Below are positions 22,385 through 25,181 of a stretch of 25,181 nt of DNA, piece after piece. The DNA comes from an uncultured Propionivibrio sp. (GTDB taxonomy: Bacteria; Pseudomonadota; Gammaproteobacteria; Burkholderiales; Rhodocyclaceae), in the NCBI GenBank assembly GCA_938040985.1, contig CALHZD010000068.1:1-25181 (forward strand). The letters are read 5' to 3'. Made by a program: the position numbers and the translations under genes. How positions within the stretch are numbered: the stretch's first letter is position 1; every line of letters begins with the position of its first letter. Under the pieces are notes generated by a model. It made no database searches. It saw only the letters and a program-made list of their open reading frames with translations, and had not been told where the DNA came from.

Positions 22385-23668
22385 ATGGTCGTTCCCGAAC
22401 TGCTTTCCCCCGCCGGCTCGCTGGCCATGATGCGCCGCGCTTTTGCTTTCGGCGCCGACGCCGTTTACGCCGGCCAGCCGCGTTACAGCCTGCGTGTGCG
22501 CAACAACGAATTTACCGATGCGGCGCGGCTCGGCCAGGCTATCGGCGAAGCGCACGCCGCGGGCAAGGCGTTTTACCTCGTCAGCAACGCCGTGCCGCAC
22601 AATACCAAGGTGCACACCTATCTGGCCGACATGGAAGACATCGTTGCGCTTTCGCCGGACGCCCTGATCATGGCTGACCCCGGCCTGATTGACCTGGTGC
22701 GCGAACGCTGGCCGGAGATGCCGATTCACCTTTCGGTGCAGGCCAATACGGTCAATTTCGCCGCCGTGCGTTTCTGGCGGAAGCTCGGCCTGCGCCGCAT
22801 CATTCTCTCGCGCGAGCTGTCGATTCCGGAAATCGCCGAAATTCGCCAGCGCTGCCCGGACATCGAACTGGAAGTTTTTATCCACGGCGCGCTGTGCATC
22901 GCCTATTCCGGCCGCTGCCTGCTCTCCGGCTACTTCAACCGGCGCGACGCCAACCAGGGCGCCTGTACCAATGCCTGCCGCTGGAACTACACGCTGAACT
23001 CGGCGGCCGCGGACGCTGCCGGCGATGTCTGGCTGCTGGAAGAGCGCGAGCGCCCCGGCGAGATGATGCCGATCGAAGAGGATGAACACGGCACCTACAT
23101 TCTCAATTCCAAAGACCTGCGCGCCGTCGAGCACGTCCAGCGTCTGGTCGAGATCGGCGTCGATTCGCTGAAAATCGAGGGGCGGACCAAGTCACCGTAC
23201 TACGCCGCGCGCACCGCGCAAATTTACCGCCGCGCCATTGATGACGCCGTCGCCGGCCGGCCGTTCGATCCGCGCCTGCTCGGCGCGCTGGAAAACCTGG
23301 CCAACCGCGGCTATACCGACGGTTTTTACCGGCCGCGGCGCAACGCCGATCTGGCCGACCAGGCCCGGCTGCAAAACTACCGGCGCGGCAGTTCCGAGTC
23401 CGAACACAGCCGCTACGTCGGCGACGTGCTCAACTGGAACGAAACACGCCAGCTGGCCGAAGTCGACGTCAAAAACCGCTTTGCCGTCGGCGACCGTCTG
23501 GAACTCATCCACCCGTCGGGCAATATCACACTGCGCCTTGAACGCATGGAAAACGCCGACGGACAAGCGATCCCGACGGCGCCCGGCAACGGCCACCGCG
23601 TCTGGATTGCGCTGCCTGCGCCACGTCCGGCGCCGCTGGCAGAGGCGATGCTGGCGCGCTTTTCCTGA
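22385..23668 (+). CDS. trhP: U32-family tRNA U34 hydroxylation protein TrhP (YegQ)
   Basis: 427 residues. The family (formerly peptidase U32, YegQ) hydroxylates uridine 34 of certain tRNAs on the way to (m)cmo5U, using prephenate and an Fe-S cluster. N-terminal PELLSPAGSLAMMRRAFAFG and AVYAGQPRYSLRVRNNEF are characteristic. The U32 signature is EVFIHGALCIAYSGRCLLSG, and then GACTNACRW; C171, C178, C194 and C198 are the likely [4Fe-4S] ligands. ILNSKDLRAVEHVQRLVEIG and LKIEGRTKSPYYAA follow. The C-terminal beta domain is short relative to E. coli YegQ. The start ATG at 22385 lacks a strong Shine-Dalgarno. The glycosyltransferase-like gene follows after 26 bp. Confidence 0.92.
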   Translation: MVVPELLSPAGSLAMMRRAFAFGADAVYAGQPRYSLRVRNNEFTDAARLGQAIGEAHAAGKAFYLVSNAVPHNTKVHTYLADMEDIVALSPDALIMADPGLIDLVRERWPEMPIHLSVQANTVNFAAVRFWRKLGLRRIILSRELSIPEIAEIRQRCPDIELEVFIHGALCIAYSGRCLLSGYFNRRDANQGACTNACRWNYTLNSAAADAAGDVWLLEERERPGEMMPIEEDEHGTYILNSKDLRAVEHVQRLVEIGVDSLKIEGRTKSPYYAARTAQIYRRAIDDAVAGRPFDPRLLGALENLANRGYTDGFYRPRRNADLADQARLQNYRRGSSESEHSRYVGDVLNWNETRQLAEVDVKNRFAVGDRLELIHPSGNITLRLERMENADGQAIPTAPGNGHRVWIALPAPRPAPLAEAMLARFS

Positions 23669-23694
23669 AATGCCGGCGCCGTGACCGTTGCCCG

Positions 23695-24975
23695 GTGAAC
23701 AGCCCCACGCCCAGACGCAGCATGGATCAAGCGCAGACACATCGTGCAGGCGCCGATCCGGGCGGCCGTCCGCTCGCGCTTCCTGTCGCACCTCCGGCCA
23801 CAAATCCCACCGTGCATCCAGCCAAAGACTCCGCCGCGCACCTGTTCGTTGATATTTCCGCGCACGGCTTCGGCCATCTCGCCCAAGCCGCGCCGATTCT
23901 CAATGCCTTGCAGCGGCAGCGCCCCGACCTGCGCCTGACGCTGCGCAGCGCCTTGCCGCAAGCGCGGCTGAAAAGCCGTATCGACGGTGCGTTCACGCAT
24001 ATCGCCGCCGCGTCCGATTTCGGTTTTGCCATGCACGACGCGCTCAACATCGACCTGCCCGCCACCTTGCGGCGCTACCGCCGGCAGCATGCGGACTGGG
24101 CGCGGCGCGTCGATGCCGAAGCGCGTTTTCTGGACACGCTGCGCCCCGACCTCGTGCTCACCGATGTCGCCTATCTGCCGCTCGCCGGTGCGGCGCGCGC
24201 TGGCATTCCCGCCTGGTCGATGTGTTCGCTAAACTGGGCCGACCTGTTCGCCCATTTTTTCGTCGATCGGAAAGATGGTGACCACGGACAAGATGCGGCC
24301 GCCCGCTGCACGCGCGAGGAGCGTTGCAAAATCCACGGCGAAATTCTCGCCGCCTACCGCAGCGCGGCGTTTTTTCTGCGCCTGACGCCGGCCATGCCGA
24401 TGCGCGATTTCGGCAACGCGCGCGCCATCGCCCCCGTCGCCGCACTGGGCACGCCACGCCGCGCCGAACTGGCGGAGAAACTGGCGCTTGCGCCCGACGA
24501 GTGCCTGGCGCTCATCACCTACGGCGGCTTTGATCACGATCTGGGCGCCGCCCGCTGGCCGCCCCTGCCGGGCATCCGCTGGCTGGTTCCGCAGTCCTGG
24601 CAGATCCGGCGGCCGGACATGACGGCGCTCGAATCATTGCTTTCGCCCGGCTTCACCTTTTCCGATCTGCTGGCCAGCGCCGATGCGCTGCTCGCCAAGC
24701 CGGGCTACGGAACCTTCGTCGAAGCCGCCTGCAACGGCATCTCCGTGCTCTACCAGCGGCGAGGCGACTGGCCGGAACAGGATTGCCTGATCGACTGGCT
24801 GGAACAAAACGGCTGCTGCCGAGAAATCGCGCCGGAAGCGCTGGCGCGCGGCGATTTGCGCGGCAGCCTGGAAGCGCTCTGGCAACAAGCCCAAGAGGCG
24901 GCGGATGCGCCGCGCCCGCGCCCCGACGGCATCGCCGAAGCCGCCGAGCTGCTATCGGCGCAGCTCATGCGCTGA
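23695..24975 (+). CDS. GT-B glycosyltransferase-like protein (MurG-like fold)
   Basis: 426 residues from a GTG at 23695; an ATG at 23722 is the only other in-frame start before the conserved part, and neither has a clear ribosome site. The first ~45 residues are Pro/Ala-rich and unlikely to be structured. The GT-B fold starts at HLFVDISAHGFGHLAQAAPIL (Gly-rich loop near 56-61). The C-terminal half has LALITYGGFDHDL and ASADALLAKPGYGTFVEAACNG, then VLYQRRGDWPEQDCLIDWLE, the nucleotide-sugar binding pattern of MurG/UGT-like enzymes. The acceptor cannot be read from sequence. It follows trhP by 26 bp and is probably co-transcribed. Confidence 0.8.
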   Translation: MNSPTPRRSMDQAQTHRAGADPGGRPLALPVAPPATNPTVHPAKDSAAHLFVDISAHGFGHLAQAAPILNALQRQRPDLRLTLRSALPQARLKSRIDGAFTHIAAASDFGFAMHDALNIDLPATLRRYRRQHADWARRVDAEARFLDTLRPDLVLTDVAYLPLAGAARAGIPAWSMCSLNWADLFAHFFVDRKDGDHGQDAAARCTREERCKIHGEILAAYRSAAFFLRLTPAMPMRDFGNARAIAPVAALGTPRRAELAEKLALAPDECLALITYGGFDHDLGAARWPPLPGIRWLVPQSWQIRRPDMTALESLLSPGFTFSDLLASADALLAKPGYGTFVEAACNGISVLYQRRGDWPEQDCLIDWLEQNGCCREIAPEALARGDLRGSLEALWQQAQEAADAPRPRPDGIAEAAELLSAQLMR

Positions 24976-25000
24976 ATCGAAAACTTCGACAGACGCCGCT

Positions 25001-25038
25001 ACAGCCCGCGCAAACAGGGCATTTCCGAGGGGCGCTCT
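25001..25038. repeat. Single 39-bp family unit next to a Correia-like element
   Basis: ACAGCCCGCGCAAACAGGGC followed by ATTTCCGAGGGGCGCTCT is one unit of the array family. The same unit, reversed, flanks the Correia-like pair at 14331-14368, so unit and element form a composite present twice in opposite orientation. Confidence 0.75.
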
Positions 25039-25040
25039 GA

Positions 25041-25152
25041 ATAGCGCGGCTTCCTTTGCCCAAATACGGCGTTGCTGTGTTGGCCTGGCCTTGCCGTACT
25101 GAATGGTCTGTCTGCGGCTTGTCGCTTTGTCTTTTGACAAAATCGAGCCATA
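25041..25152. mobile_element. Correia-like MITE, copy 3
   Basis: Reverse-oriented relative to copies 1 and 2. It reads ATAGCGCGGCTTCCTTTGCC, then TACGGCGTTGC, GGCCTTGCCGTACT, TGTCTGCGGCTTGTCGCTTT and GTCTTTTGACAAAATCGAGC. The block order TACGGCGTTGC / GCCTTGCCGTACT / CTGTCTGCGGCTTCGTCGCC is, from memory, that of the Neisseria Correia element. No coding capacity is present. Confidence 0.78.
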
Positions 25153-25181
25153 GCGGCTTCCTTTGCCAAAATACGGCGTTG
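25150..25181. mobile_element. Correia-like MITE, copy 4 (cut by window end)
   Basis: ATAGCGGCTTCCTTTGCCAA and then ATACGGCGTTG begin another copy head-to-tail after copy 3, as in the pair at 14116-14329. Confidence 0.7.

Overview
The window is GC-rich (coding third positions strongly G/C) and looks like a betaproteobacterial chromosome, most probably from the Rhodocyclales/Azonexaceae neighbourhood. This is inferred from the rpe-gph-trpE-trpG-trpD-trpC order, the LeuA2-type isopropylmalate synthase, and the cyclic-nucleotide phosphodiesterase/FHA/PP2C cluster. No replication origin, rRNA, tRNA, transposase or phage gene was seen.

Layout. (1) Positions 1-2234, minus strand: a tight three-gene operon. 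It encodes a J-domain protein with a C-terminal PD-(D/E)XK nuclease-like domain, a DnaQ-like DEDDh exonuclease, and a protein with 25-residue WDW/LPWSE repeats that runs off the window edge. (2) 2314-8349, minus strand: rpe-gph-trpE-trpG-trpD-trpC (pentose-phosphate epimerase, phosphoglycolate phosphatase, first steps of tryptophan synthesis). A possible Trp-codon leader lies before trpE and a terminator lies after trpC. (3) 8412-10857, minus strand: a signalling cluster made of a PP2C phosphatase, a tandem-FHA protein and an MBL-fold cyclic-nucleotide phosphodiesterase. (4) 11170-13878: divergent DUF2889 protein and M61 peptidase with a PDZ domain. (5) 13879-14470: an array of ~39-bp hairpin units followed by two tandem Correia-like elements, then an MFS transporter. 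(6) 15695-16437: a gene-free region holding degenerate CRISPR-like repeats and a 34-nt near-perfect copy of part of this window's own trpE. (7) leuA (minus) divergent from an Lrp/AsnC regulator (plus). (8) A class II Fic gene with no in-frame start codon, preceded by a cluster of TTAACT/AGTTAA sites. (9) A duplicated block of 39-bp repeats, then divergent rng (RNase G) and trhP (tRNA U34 hydroxylation), a GT-B glycosyltransferase-like gene, and a second Correia-like composite at the right edge.

The amino-acid genes form the metabolic theme: trpE-trpG-trpD-trpC make and use anthranilate, leuA starts leucine synthesis, and the divergent Lrp-like protein is placed to control leuA. The least ordinary parts are the non-coding regions: the apparent self-targeting trpE spacer in a type I-E-like relic, Correia-like MITEs outside Neisseria, the 39-bp hairpin arrays with apparently compensating stems, and the alternative hairpins before fic. 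The nuclease operon at the left edge is the best candidate for an undescribed protein system. All product names rest on motifs read by eye; no database search was run.
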